A DNA stretch of 64,000 nucleotides from Fen-1273 sp963748405 (GCA_963748405.1 CAVVIT010000006.1:62001-126000); one strand, 5' to 3'. Positions 34,264-42,640 are shown, counted from the first letter of the stretch. The notes: a model not told the origin generated them from the sequence alone. Program-made: numbers and translations.

Positions 34264-34547
34264 ACAGGCGTCTTCTTCTGGTTCTCGCGCTCCTCGTCCT
34301 GATGGCAGGGCCGGGGGCGCTGCGCGGGGCGGCGTGTCCCATGTGCTACGGCAATCCCGATTCCGCGTCGACGCAGGGGATGACCGCGGCGATCTTCAGC
34401 CTCCTGGGAGTCACCGGGGGCGTGCTGGCCGCCTTTGCGGCGATGTTTCTCCGGTTCAGGAAACGGGCGCGCGCACTGCTCCGCGCATCAACGCTCATCT
34501 CCTCATCAGGAACCACTTCAGTCAGGGAGGCCGAATCTCATGGGTGA
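34260..34547 (+). CDS. Small membrane protein with CPMCYGN motif in the oxidase operon
   Basis: A 95-residue protein, unknown to me. It has an N-terminal hydrophobic signal/anchor (LLLVLALLVLMAGPGAL), then ACPMCYGNPDSAS, a second helix (AAIFSLLGVTGGVLAAFAAMFL) and a basic tail. The CxxC right after the signal region would face the periplasm and could bind copper or act as a redox pair, which would suit CuA assembly of the next gene product; this is inference. It is coupled on both sides: ATGA with the gene before and an 8-nt overlap with coxB after. Confidence 0.72.
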   Translation: MNRRLLLVLALLVLMAGPGALRGAACPMCYGNPDSASTQGMTAAIFSLLGVTGGVLAAFAAMFLRFRKRARALLRASTLISSSGTTSVREAESHG

Positions 34548-35493
34548 ATTTCTGGGTCTGCCGTTCGACGCGTCGGCGCACGGACCCCTGATCGACAGGA
34601 TGATCATTCTGGTGCACTGGCTGATGCTCGTCCTGTTCGTCGGCTGGGGCTCGTACTTCGTCTACGTCCTGCTCAGGTTCCGCCGCTCCCGGAACGCCAC
34701 AGCGGATTACGGGGGTGTCCGCAATCACGCCTCGAGCTATCTCGAGGGGATCGTCGCGCTGATCGAGGGGGTGCTCCTCGTCGGGTTCGCCATCCCGCTC
34801 TGGTCGATGCGGGTCAACGACATCCCCCCCGAGAGCGACGCCACCGTCGTCCGCATCGTCGCGGAACAGTTCGCCTGGAACGTCCACTATCCCGGCCCCG
34901 ACGGCGTGTTCGGCAGGTCGGACATCAGTCTCGTCACACCCGAGAACCCGCTCGGGCTGGACAGGAACGATCCCGCGGCGAAGGACGACATCGTGACGAT
35001 CAACCAGCTGAATCTTCCCGTCGGAAAACCGGTGATCATCCACCTGAGCTCCAAAGACGTGATCCACAGCTTCAATCTCCCCCTCTTCCGGGTCAAGCAG
35101 GACGCCATCCCCGGCCAGAGCATCCGCGTCTGGTTCACCCCCGTCGTGACGACGGCCGATATCCAGCGGGCGATGTCGAAAAAATTTCCGGTCTCCTCTG
35201 CCCACGTGGGAGAGGAGTTTTCCTCTCTGGTGACGCTGACCGACTACACGGGGAAGGACGGGCAGGTCATTCTGGCGAAAGGCTCGGCGCTCACCGACGA
35301 TGTCCTTCCCGCGCTGCGGGACGCCGGGATCGCCGAGGTCGTGCTGGCCCCCGATACGCCGACGGAGATCGCCTGCGCGCAGCTCTGCGGTCTGGGGCAC
35401 TACAGGATGCGCGGGTTCGTGACGGTGCAGACCCCGGAGGAGTACAGGGCCTGGGTCGCCGACCAGGAATCACAGAATGCGCAGTCACAATGA
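34540..35493 (+). CDS. ctaC: Cytochrome c oxidase subunit II with an inserted domain
   Basis: Carries the CuA centre that accepts electrons from the periplasmic donor. The 317-residue protein has two N-terminal helices, VRIVAEQFAWNVHYPGPDG, SKDVIHSFNLP (His176) and IACAQLCGLGHYRM (Cys279, Cys283, His287, Met290). The residue between the cysteines is Gln instead of Glu, as in the Thermus ba3 enzyme. Between RVWFTP (about 200) and the Cys motif lie about 75 extra residues, including ILAKGSALTDDVLPALRDAG. That resembles the 'G..lt.e.l..l...gi..v' modules seen in RNA polymerase beta-prime. A GGGAGG SD lies 9 nt before ATG 34540. No heme-binding C-terminal domain is present. Confidence 0.93.
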   Translation: MGEFLGLPFDASAHGPLIDRMIILVHWLMLVLFVGWGSYFVYVLLRFRRSRNATADYGGVRNHASSYLEGIVALIEGVLLVGFAIPLWSMRVNDIPPESDATVVRIVAEQFAWNVHYPGPDGVFGRSDISLVTPENPLGLDRNDPAAKDDIVTINQLNLPVGKPVIIHLSSKDVIHSFNLPLFRVKQDAIPGQSIRVWFTPVVTTADIQRAMSKKFPVSSAHVGEEFSSLVTLTDYTGKDGQVILAKGSALTDDVLPALRDAGIAEVVLAPDTPTEIACAQLCGLGHYRMRGFVTVQTPEEYRAWVADQESQNAQSQ

Positions 35494-36500
35494 CCTATAA
35501 CGCCCGTCTTCACGCCTTCGCCCTGTTCACCGCCTGCATGACGTTCTGCCTCGTGATTGCGGGGGGGCTCGTCACGAGCACCGGTTCGGGGCTCGCGGTT
35601 CCCGACTGGCCTCTTTCCTACGGCCAGGTGATGCCGCCGATGGTGGGGGGGATATTCTACGAACACGGCCACAGGATGGTGGCGACGTTCGTGGGACTGC
35701 TGACGACGATACTCGCCGTCTGGCTCTGGCGCGCGGAGAAACGCGCCTGGGTGAGAGTCCTCGGCGTGGCCGCCCTGGGCGCGGTGATCCTGCAGGGGGT
35801 CCTGGGCGGGCTCACCGTCCTGTACCTGCTTCCGACGCCGGTGTCGGTCGCGCACGCGACGCTCGCCCAGTCGTTTTTTTCGCTGACGATATTCCTGGCG
35901 CTTGTCACCTCCCGGGGATGGAGGGAAGGGACCGCCGGGCAATTCCCGGAAGCGGGCCGGACGCGCCTCTTCCTTCTCGGCGCTGCGGGGGCCGTGTTCC
36001 TGCAGCTCGTGCTCGGTGCGTGGATGCGCCACAGCGATGCGGGGCTTGCGATACCCGATTTCCCCCTTTCGTACGGACACCTGCTTCCCCCTGCCGGAGC
36101 GGGGGGGCTGGCCTGGATCAACGAACAGCGCTCGCTCTGGTATGATCTTCCCCCCGTGGAGGCCTCACAGGTCTGGATCCATTTCGCCCACCGCCTCGGA
36201 GCGCTCGTCGCCGGAATCACCGTCATCGGTTGCGGCGTTCACATCCTCAGGACGTATTCCGCCGACAGGAGGCTGCGCGAGCCGGCCATCGTCATGATCA
36301 TGCTTGTCCTGGTCCAGATCCTCCTTGGCTCGCTCACTGTGTGGACGGGGAAAGGGGTCCAGATCGCCACCGCCCACGTCGCGACGGGGGCGCTCCTGTT
36401 CGGCGCGTGCGTCTTCACCGCCGCTCGTGCGTTCCATCACTATGCCGTGCCGGCCGCCGCGCCGGAATACTCCGTTACCCCACAGCCGACGCGGACATGA
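35490..36500 (+). CDS. ctaA: Heme A synthase (CtaA/COX15)
   Basis: Oxidises heme O to heme A for the oxidase encoded next to it. The 336-residue protein has eight predicted helices in two similar halves. Each half opens with a STGSGLAVPDWPLSYG-type segment: TSTGSGLAVPDWPLSYGQVMPP in the first, SDAGLAIPDFPLSYGHLLPP in the second. Paired His in the helices (EHGHRMVATFVG; HFAHRLGALVAG; AHVATGALL) are the heme ligands. The start overlaps the ctaC stop by 4 nt and the stop overlaps the ctaB start by 4 nt. Confidence 0.95.
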   Translation: MTYNARLHAFALFTACMTFCLVIAGGLVTSTGSGLAVPDWPLSYGQVMPPMVGGIFYEHGHRMVATFVGLLTTILAVWLWRAEKRAWVRVLGVAALGAVILQGVLGGLTVLYLLPTPVSVAHATLAQSFFSLTIFLALVTSRGWREGTAGQFPEAGRTRLFLLGAAGAVFLQLVLGAWMRHSDAGLAIPDFPLSYGHLLPPAGAGGLAWINEQRSLWYDLPPVEASQVWIHFAHRLGALVAGITVIGCGVHILRTYSADRRLREPAIVMIMLVLVQILLGSLTVWTGKGVQIATAHVATGALLFGACVFTAARAFHHYAVPAAAPEYSVTPQPTRT

Positions 36501-37399
36501 GAACAGAATTGACGCCCCGTGGGACGCTCGCCCTCGAGCGGTCCCGCATGATGGACTACATCACGCTCACGAAGCCGGAGCTGACGCTTCTCTCGGTCCT
36601 GACCGCTCTTGCCGGGTACTACCTCGGCGCCGGGGGGGTGCTTAGCGCCTCCGGGCTCGCGAACACGCTCCTGGGGACCGCGCTCGTCGGCGGGGGGGCC
36701 GGTGCGCTCAATCAGTACATCGAACGCCGCCATGACGCCCGGATGAAGAGAACGGAGAACCGGCCGCTCCCCTCGGGGCGGATCGCTCCGCTCGAAGCAC
36801 TTCTGTTCGGGCTCCTCCTGGCCGGGGGAGGCATACTCTATCTCTCGCTCTCCGTCAACGCGCTGACCGGCCTGCTTGCCGCCATCACGTGCGTCACGTA
36901 CGTCTCTCTCTACACCCCCCTGAAGCGCCTCACGCCCCTGGCCACGGTGATCGGCGGGATACCCGGCGCTCTTCCTCCCGTGATGGGCTGGACTGCAGCA
37001 ACAAACGACATCAGCGCCCCGGCCCTTATCCTGTTCGGCATATTGTTTTTTTGGCAGATGCCTCATTTCCTTTCTCTCGCCTGGATGTACAGGAAGGATT
37101 ATGCGCGCGCGGGGTACAGGCTCCTTGCGGTCATCGATGAAGGGGGAAACCGCACCGGGCGACAGGCGTTCTTCCACACCTGCCTGCTCGTCCCCGTCTC
37201 GCTCCTCCTCGTCCGCTGGGGGGGGGCCGGGACGATATACGCGGCATCGGCCGCTCTGCTGGGCGCGGGTTTCCTTTTCTTTGCCCTGAATCTCCTCCTG
37301 CGGAGAACGAGCGGCGCGGCGCGCCGGCTGTTCTTCGCTTCGCTCCTGTATCTCCCCGCTCTGATGGCGGCGATGGTGCTCGACAGGCTTGTGCGCTGA
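36497..37399 (+). CDS. ctaB: Protoheme IX farnesyltransferase (heme O synthase)
   Basis: Adds farnesyl to heme B, giving heme O, the substrate of the ctaA product. The 300-residue UbiA-superfamily membrane protein has YITLTKPELTLLSVLTALAG at the start. The first Asp-rich prenyl-diphosphate site is NQYIERRHDARMKRTENRPLP, and the second loop region is YTPLKRLTPLATVIGGIPGALPPVMGW. ATG 36497 overlaps the ctaA stop (ATGA); the long upstream open frame is the ctaA shadow. Confidence 0.95.
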   Translation: MRTELTPRGTLALERSRMMDYITLTKPELTLLSVLTALAGYYLGAGGVLSASGLANTLLGTALVGGGAGALNQYIERRHDARMKRTENRPLPSGRIAPLEALLFGLLLAGGGILYLSLSVNALTGLLAAITCVTYVSLYTPLKRLTPLATVIGGIPGALPPVMGWTAATNDISAPALILFGILFFWQMPHFLSLAWMYRKDYARAGYRLLAVIDEGGNRTGRQAFFHTCLLVPVSLLLVRWGGAGTIYAASAALLGAGFLFFALNLLLRRTSGAARRLFFASLLYLPALMAAMVLDRLVR

Positions 37400-37405
37400 T
37401 CCCCC

Positions 37406-37831
37406 GTGACCGTCCACGACCTTCCACTTATCAATGCGATTCTGAACGGGTCCAGCGCGATTGCCCTCCTCTCGGGATTCTATTTCATACGGCGGAGGGA
37501 GATCCTGAAGCACCGGTTTAGCATGATCGCCGCGTTTTCGTGCTCCGTCCTCTTCCTGGCGTCATACGTTGCCTACCACGCACAGGTCGGGAGCATACCG
37601 TTCACGGGGCAGGGGGGGATACGTGCCGTCTACTTCGCGATACTGATCTCGCACACGCTTCTGGCGGCGGCGGTACCCCCGCTGGCGATTATCACGCTCC
37701 GGAGGGGTCTCATCGCACGGTACGACAGGCACAGGGCCATCGCGCGGTGGACGCTTCCCGTGTGGCTGTATGTCTCCGTCACCGGGGTCGTGATATACGT
37801 TATGCTCTACAGGATATATCCGCCGGCGTAG
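37406..37831 (+). CDS. DUF420 membrane protein
   Basis: A 141-residue protein with four predicted helices and several conserved His (LKHRF, AYHAQVG, ISHTLLAA, YDRHRAIARWT). These match the DUF420 family, which repeatedly occurs next to cytochrome oxidase assembly genes and is thought to help copper or heme insertion; its precise role is unsettled. It starts at GTG 37406, 6 nt after the ctaB stop, and is the last gene of the respiratory operon. The 62 nt to the convergent pnp gene show no clear hairpin. Confidence 0.88.
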   Translation: MTVHDLPLINAILNGSSAIALLSGFYFIRRREILKHRFSMIAAFSCSVLFLASYVAYHAQVGSIPFTGQGGIRAVYFAILISHTLLAAAVPPLAIITLRRGLIARYDRHRAIARWTLPVWLYVSVTGVVIYVMLYRIYPPA

Positions 37832-37893
37832 GGAGACCATGATGGCGGAAAGAAGATGATGGGTAGGCAGGTAAGATGTTGAAATCGAACGCG

Positions 37894-38736
37894 TTAGAGC
37901 GCAATGCGTGATATGCAATCCGTCAGAAGATTCGCAAAGTGGAGCTTCACCCTGTTGGCGACGTCGGTGACTTCCGCGTGATTCAGTTTTGAGCCCCCGA
38001 TCCCTGTCGCTTTGTTCGTGATGCAGGAGATTCCCAGCACTTTCATCCCCAGCCGGGAGGCGAGCGCGACCTCCTTCACCGTCGACATCCCCACGGCGTC
38101 CCCTCCCAGCCTGTATATCATCTCCACTTCCGCGGCGGTTTCGTACGAAGGGCCCTTCACGGCGGCATAAACTCCGCGCTGAATGGGGAGCCCCCGATCC
38201 GAAGCGACCCCCGCCGCGATGTTTGTCAGGCCGGCATCAAAAAGATCCCGGCGGTCCCCCGATTCACCTCCGGGGCGCTCGCGGTGGAGCATCAGGTCGA
38301 TCTGGTCGGTGATGAGCATAAGATCCCCCGGTGTAAAAGCGCGGTTGATCCCGCCGGCGGCGTTTGTCGCAACCAGCGTCCGGGCGCCGAGTGCCGAAGC
38401 AAGCATGACCGGGAAAAGAACCATCGAGAGGTCGTTGCACTCGTAGAAGTGTATCCTTCCCTGCAGCGCGAGTATTTTCCTCCCCGATAATTCGGCGTAG
38501 ACGATCTGCCCCCTGTGTCCCGGGACCGTCGAACGGGGATAGGAGGGAATGGCGCCGGACGGAAATATCAGCCTGTCGGGGAGCGACTCGGCATAGTCTC
38601 CGAGTCCTGATCCAAGCACGAGAGCGATATCGGGGGGGGCGGGGAGCTTCGCGCGGAGATACGCGACGGATTCGCCGAATGGCCTCCGGAGAAAGAGCTT
38701 CTGGATGTCCGGGGGGACCGGCGGCACTGCGCTCAC
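37894..38736 (-). CDS. punA: Purine nucleoside phosphorylase (PNP-I, trimeric type)
   Basis: Splits inosine/guanosine with phosphate to base and ribose-1-phosphate. The 280-residue protein shows LVLGSGLGDYAE, the phosphate-binding STVPGHRGQIVYAEL, LQGRIHFYE, and AVKGPSYETAAE. VGMSTVKEVALA and ISCITNKATG hold the base-binding Glu/Asn-type residues. It starts at GTG 38736, 2 nt after the thymidine kinase stop, so the two nucleoside-salvage genes share one transcript. Confidence 0.95.
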   Translation of the reverse strand: MSAVPPVPPDIQKLFLRRPFGESVAYLRAKLPAPPDIALVLGSGLGDYAESLPDRLIFPSGAIPSYPRSTVPGHRGQIVYAELSGRKILALQGRIHFYECNDLSMVLFPVMLASALGARTLVATNAAGGINRAFTPGDLMLITDQIDLMLHRERPGGESGDRRDLFDAGLTNIAAGVASDRGLPIQRGVYAAVKGPSYETAAEVEMIYRLGGDAVGMSTVKEVALASRLGMKVLGISCITNKATGIGGSKLNHAEVTDVANRVKLHFANLLTDCISRIAL

Positions 38737-38738
38737 GT

Positions 38739-39314
38739 TCAGGATTTCGGAGGTTGAAAACAGCGCCTGCAGCGGGCCTCGTAGGAGTCCTTCGCGCCGA
38801 CAAGGACGCGCTCGCTCGATCCGGTCGTCCGCTGCGTCCGGTCAGCGGGATCCCCGCAGACGACGCAAATGGCGAGCGTCTTGGTGATGTACTCGGCGAC
38901 GGCGAGGAGCTGGGGGATCGGCTCGAACGGCTTCCCCCTGTAATCCTGGTCCAGCCCCGCGATGATCACGCGTTTTCCCCGGTTGGCGAGCTCTTCCGCC
39001 ACATCGACGAGACCCATGTCGAAGAACTGCCCCTCGTCGATTCCCACGACACGGGCGTCACCCGCGAGCCGGAGTATGTCCGCCGAATTCTCCACGCGCA
39101 CGGAGGAAAGCCTCGCCTCGCTGTGGGAAACGATGTGATCGGCGCTGTACCTGTCGTCGATGCCGGGTTTGAATATGGCGACGTTCTGGCGGGCGATCTG
39201 CGCGCGCCGTATCCTCCGGATGAGCTCTTCGGTCTTGCCGCTGAACATGCAGCCGGCGATGACTTCAATCCAGCCGGATTTTTGAGGGGAGTCGTGGCCT
39301 GTCGGTGCTGTCAT
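38739..39314 (-). CDS. tdk: Thymidine kinase (type II)
   Basis: Phosphorylates thymidine for dTMP salvage. The 191-residue product has the Walker A motif GCMFSGKTEEL, VVGIDEGQFFD (Walker B and catalytic Glu), the lasso loop, and a structural zinc site built from CVVC and CRRC near the C-terminus. The start is ATG 39314. A TTG at 39347 in frame lies upstream of the predicted transcription start and is rejected. First gene of the tdk-punA operon. Confidence 0.95.
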   Translation of the reverse strand: MTAPTGHDSPQKSGWIEVIAGCMFSGKTEELIRRIRRAQIARQNVAIFKPGIDDRYSADHIVSHSEARLSSVRVENSADILRLAGDARVVGIDEGQFFDMGLVDVAEELANRGKRVIIAGLDQDYRGKPFEPIPQLLAVAEYITKTLAICVVCGDPADRTQRTTGSSERVLVGAKDSYEARCRRCFQPPKS

Positions 39315-39346
39315 GGTGCCGGGTTGAGATCGATTGTTGTGGGTCA

Positions 39347-39375
39347 AAAGTATCGAAAAAGGAGGGGACAGTCAA
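39347..39375 (-). promoter_or_regulatory. Promoter for tdk-punA
   Basis: On the - strand: TTGACT (39375-39370), a 17-nt spacer, TACTTT (39352-39347). Transcription would start near 39340, about 26 nt before ATG 39314. The -35 box overlaps the stop of the metallophosphoesterase gene. Confidence 0.65.
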
Positions 39376-40634
39376 TACGACGGGCTCAGGCGGGCTGCGG
39401 CTGCGGGGCGCCTCAGCGTGATCTTCGTGATCTCGGGGGGGCAGTTGATTCTCATGGGAAGGCCGACGGTGCCGATGCCCCGGGACACGTACATCTGCGT
39501 CCGGCCGCGGCTGTATTTTCCCCAGACGTACGGGGAGGCGAGCGCGGCCGGCGTGAGTGCCACGCCCCCGATGTGCCCGAGCACGATCTGTCCTCCGTGC
39601 GTGTGCCCGGAGAGGACGACGTCCATCCCCGCCGAGGCGGCCTCGTCAAGGAAATACGGGCGGTGGCAGAGGAGTATGCGTACGAGCCCGTCCCGGATTC
39701 CGCGGGAGGCGTTCTCGATGTGCGATGCCGCCCTGTCGGGGCGCCCGACGTCGTCGATACCCAGGAGCGCGATCTGCGCGCCGTTCTTCGCCAGGATGGT
39801 GCTGTCGTTGCGCAGGAGCCTGACCCCGCAGCCGTCGACCTCCCGTGCGACGCGGTCGGGATCCGGCGCGTAGAAATCGTGGTTCCCCATCACCCCGTAG
39901 ACGCCGCAGGGGGCGTGAAGCGCGCTGAACGCTTCGGCGAACGGATAGACTTCCTCGGTCTGACTGTTTACGAAATCTCCCGGCACGACGATCAGGTCCG
40001 TACCGAGCGACATCACGCCCGCGCAGTACGCGTCCATCTGCTTCTTCGTCATGAACGAGCTGGAGTGAATGTCGCTGAGAAGCCCGATCGTGAACCCGTC
40101 GAGCTCGCCGGGAAGGCCGTCGATCGTGATGTCCGCCCCCGTGAATTCGTGTCCTGTCCTTCCCTCGAACACGCCGTACGTTGCCGCCCCGAACGAGGCG
40201 ACCGTCAGCCCTTCCATCCCCCGGAGAAGAAAATCGCGCCGCGTGGCATCGAACCGTCTGACGCCGGGGCGCTCCTTCACGCGGCGCAACCGCTCCGCGG
40301 CCGCGGGGATGCGGCCGAGCGTGGCCAGGGCAAGCCGGAGCGGGGCCGCCAGAAGTATGCCGGCAAGTATCGCCAGCCCCAGCGCGATCGTCGCCCCCTC
40401 CCAGATGTAGAACGGCCGGGCCAGAACGGCGAGCACCCATCCGGGGATCCCCGTCGTGAGGAAACCGAGGAACAACGCGATGAGGAGGCCGGCGGTGAAC
40501 AGAGCGAATATCGATCCGATGACAATCTGCGCCTTCCTGCTTCCGGGGAACCGCACGCGCGCCCACCGCCTGGTTCTTGTGTAGACGAGGATCTGGAGGC
40601 CGGAGACAACGACGAGTAGCGTCAGTCTGAACAT
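39372..40634 (-). CDS. Membrane-anchored calcineurin-like metallophosphoesterase
   Basis: A 420-residue protein. The first 120 residues form about four transmembrane helices. A twin-arginine-like stretch follows (TRRDFLLRG, about residue 133) with a hydrophobic run. The phosphoesterase domain carries the full two-metal signature: GLLSDIHSS, VVPGDFVN, VMGNHDFY, LLCHRPYF and LSGHTHGGQ. It resembles the YkuE/YaeI (COG1408) group that cleaves phospholipid-linked or UDP-sugar substrates at the membrane; substrate unknown. ATG 40634 is the first codon with a membrane segment; the frame runs on into the GT9 remnant. The C-terminus PSY ends at 39372. Confidence 0.85.
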   Translation of the reverse strand: MFRLTLLVVVSGLQILVYTRTRRWARVRFPGSRKAQIVIGSIFALFTAGLLIALFLGFLTTGIPGWVLAVLARPFYIWEGATIALGLAILAGILLAAPLRLALATLGRIPAAAERLRRVKERPGVRRFDATRRDFLLRGMEGLTVASFGAATYGVFEGRTGHEFTGADITIDGLPGELDGFTIGLLSDIHSSSFMTKKQMDAYCAGVMSLGTDLIVVPGDFVNSQTEEVYPFAEAFSALHAPCGVYGVMGNHDFYAPDPDRVAREVDGCGVRLLRNDSTILAKNGAQIALLGIDDVGRPDRAASHIENASRGIRDGLVRILLCHRPYFLDEAASAGMDVVLSGHTHGGQIVLGHIGGVALTPAALASPYVWGKYSRGRTQMYVSRGIGTVGLPMRINCPPEITKITLRRPAAAARLSPSY

Positions 40635-41095
40635 GAGTACCGTTTCTGTGGTGTGACTTGTTCCATCAGTGTGAGTGCCGCCGGGCGGACGTCTTCCGGC
40701 CTCCGGCGCGCCAGGCAATGCACGTTCCCGAACCTGCAGGAGGGCTCCATGCAGCAGCCGCACTTCACATCCGGGGAGTCCAGGCACACGGCTTCTTCGG
40801 CGACGGGCGCCGACCACCGTGTGCATCGCCCCGAATCTTCGGTCACAATAACGGCAGCATGCGGGAGAATCGCAAACGCTTCCCCGGCCGTCGTCTTCCC
40901 GGCGAGGTTGACGACTTTTCCTCCGGATTCCCGCGCAATGAACGCCCCTTTCTCTTTCACCCGCCCGGTCCCGAGTATCAGAACCCGGATCGGCTCCCGC
41001 GTGCTCCAGAGTCTGTAGGGTTCAACGTACGAGGAAAGGGGCCAGTTCCTCGTTTCCCAGAGCCCGGCGGCGGCGGGGCGACGTGTCGCTCGTGA
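40622..41095 (-). pseudogene. C-terminal remnant of a GT9 (heptosyltransferase-type) glycosyltransferase
   Basis: One open frame of about 158 codons matches only the second half of an ADP-heptose:LPS heptosyltransferase. It has WETRNWPL, RVLILGTGRVKEKG, GGKVVNLAGKTTAGEAFAIL, VIVTEDSG and the Cys-rich tail VKCGCCMEPSCRFGNVHCLA with RPEDV. Two things are missing. The whole N-terminal acceptor domain is gone: a stop at 41096-41098 and the promoter of the divergent PASTA gene occupy its place. About 20 residues after DSG (the MHxA...ALFGST nucleotide-sugar loop) have also been deleted without loss of frame. It cannot be active as drawn. It overlaps the start of the phosphoesterase gene by 13 nt. 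Confidence 0.75.
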
Positions 41096-41110
41096 TCACG
41101 TGCGCTGATA

Positions 41111-41139
41111 TTGTGGATTCGTGTTTGTTTGACTATATT
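41111..41139 (+). promoter_or_regulatory. Promoter for PASTA protein-rpe
   Basis: TTGTGG (41111-41116), a 17-nt spacer, TATATT (41134-41139). Transcription would start near 41146, 25 nt before ATG 41171. Confidence 0.6.
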
Positions 41140-41170
41140 TCCGGACCCGGAACACAGCCATCGAAGGGCA

Positions 41171-41965
41171 ATGCACCTGAATACTCAGCGGATCCTCCTT
41201 CTCGCCCGCAGGCCGTGGGTGAAGAATCTCCTCATCGCGGCCGGCTCGGCGATCGTCCTGTTTCTCCTGCTGAACGACGTTGCCCTGCCGCTCTACGTAA
41301 ACCACGGAGGGACACTGTCCGTTCCTAACGTTTCGGGGCTTCCGCTGGCCGATGCAAGGTCCCAGCTCGAGGGGGCGGGGCTCCAGCCCGTCGAGGCGGA
41401 CACGCGGCCCGATCCCGACCATCCCCCGGGTACCGTCATTTACCAGAATCCCCCGGCGCAGGCGCTCGTGAAGCACGGGAGGCGCGTCTACCTGACGATG
41501 AGCGGCGGCGAGACGATGGCGGTCGTCCCCCAGCTCCGGGGCCGTTCCATGAGGGATGCCAAGTTTGCGCTCGAACGGTACGGGCTCCTGCTCGGCTCGA
41601 TCAGCTTCGAGCCCTCGACCGTCTACCCTGAAAACACGATCGTCGCCCAGTCCCTCGTTGCCGACACGCGCATTGCCAGGGGAGCGCGGATCAACATCAC
41701 CGTGAGCAGCGGCGGGGGCTCCTCCGGGGGAATCAGCGTTCCGAACGTCGTCGGGAAGACCGTCAACGAAGCGGAGAAGATCCTCCAGGCGCAGGGGCTC
41801 AACGTCGGGAATATCACCTACCAGCTCAGCTATGAGCTTATACCGAATACCGTCGTTGAACAGTTCCCGCGTGCGGGAGAATCCGCCACGGGGGGACAGA
41901 AGATCGACCTGTTCGTCGTGAAGGTCGGACGCCCGACCGAAGAGATCCAGGTCCCCCGCCACTGA
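41171..41965 (+). CDS. PASTA-domain membrane protein
   Basis: A 264-residue protein with a short basic cytoplasmic N-terminus and one transmembrane helix (about residues 20-38). Three extracytoplasmic PASTA domains follow, beginning near 48 (TLSVPNVSGLPLADARSQLEGAGL), 117 (VVPQLRGRSMRDAKFALERYGL) and 191 (ISVPNVVGKTVNEAEKILQAQGL). A Gly/Ser linker lies before the third. PASTA domains bind peptidoglycan or muropeptides; here no kinase or penicillin-binding domain is attached, as in short PASTA proteins of FCB bacteria. ATG 41171 is preferred over the upstream ATG at 41111, which lies in the promoter. rpe starts directly after its stop. Confidence 0.9.
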   Translation: MHLNTQRILLLARRPWVKNLLIAAGSAIVLFLLLNDVALPLYVNHGGTLSVPNVSGLPLADARSQLEGAGLQPVEADTRPDPDHPPGTVIYQNPPAQALVKHGRRVYLTMSGGETMAVVPQLRGRSMRDAKFALERYGLLLGSISFEPSTVYPENTIVAQSLVADTRIARGARINITVSSGGGSSGGISVPNVVGKTVNEAEKILQAQGLNVGNITYQLSYELIPNTVVEQFPRAGESATGGQKIDLFVVKVGRPTEEIQVPRH

Positions 41966-42634
41966 ATGCCGCCGCCCATGGTCACCATCGCCCCGTCTCT
42001 CCTCGCCGCCGATTTTGCGGATCTCAGGGCACAGATTGCCCTTGCGGAAAAGGGGGGGGCCGACTGGCTGCATCTCGACGTCATGGACGGCCACTTCGTC
42101 CCGAACCTGACGATCGGCCCGCCGGTCATCCGCTCGCTCCGGCGCCACACGTCTCTCCCGTTCGACGTCCATCTGATGATCGATAATCCCGACCTGTACC
42201 TGGAGGAGTTCCGGAGCGCGGGAGCCGACTCGATTACCGTGCACTACGAGACGTGCCCGCATCTTCACCGGACCGTCCAGAAGATCAGGAGCCTGGGCGC
42301 CCGCGCCGGGGTCTGCGTCAATCCCGCCACTCCGGAATCGCTCCTTTCCGGGATACTCCCCGACGCCGACATGGTCCTGATCATGTCGGTGAACCCGGGG
42401 TTCGGTGGACAGACGTTCATCCCTTCATCGGTCGACAAGATCCGGCGAACCGCCGCCATGGCGCGCCTCCTTCACCCCGGCATCGCGCTCGAGGTTGACG
42501 GGGGGATCGACGCCTCGACGGCGCGCCCCGTCGTGGAAGCGGGGGCGACGGTCCTCGTGGCCGGGAAGTCCATATTCGGCGCCCCCGACATTCCCTCCGC
42601 CGTGCGCGCCCTTCGCGCCGCCGCCGGGGCGTGA
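41966..42634 (+). CDS. rpe: Ribulose-phosphate 3-epimerase
   Basis: Interconverts ribulose-5-phosphate and xylulose-5-phosphate in the pentose phosphate pathway. The 222-residue TIM-barrel protein has the diagnostic motifs APSLLAADFADL, WLHLDVMDGHFVPNLTIGP, SVNPGFGGQTFI and EVDGGID, with metal-binding His/Asp residues intact. It starts at the ATG immediately after the PASTA gene stop; an ATG four codons later (MVTIAPSL) is also possible. A GC-rich hairpin follows its stop. Confidence 0.96.
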   Translation: MPPPMVTIAPSLLAADFADLRAQIALAEKGGADWLHLDVMDGHFVPNLTIGPPVIRSLRRHTSLPFDVHLMIDNPDLYLEEFRSAGADSITVHYETCPHLHRTVQKIRSLGARAGVCVNPATPESLLSGILPDADMVLIMSVNPGFGGQTFIPSSVDKIRRTAAMARLLHPGIALEVDGGIDASTARPVVEAGATVLVAGKSIFGAPDIPSAVRALRAAAGA

Positions 42635-42640
42635 ACGCCC

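Noticed and set aside
38739..39347. Longer thymidine kinase starting at TTG 39347
   Set aside because: The TTG lies inside the predicted -10 box and upstream of the predicted transcription start.
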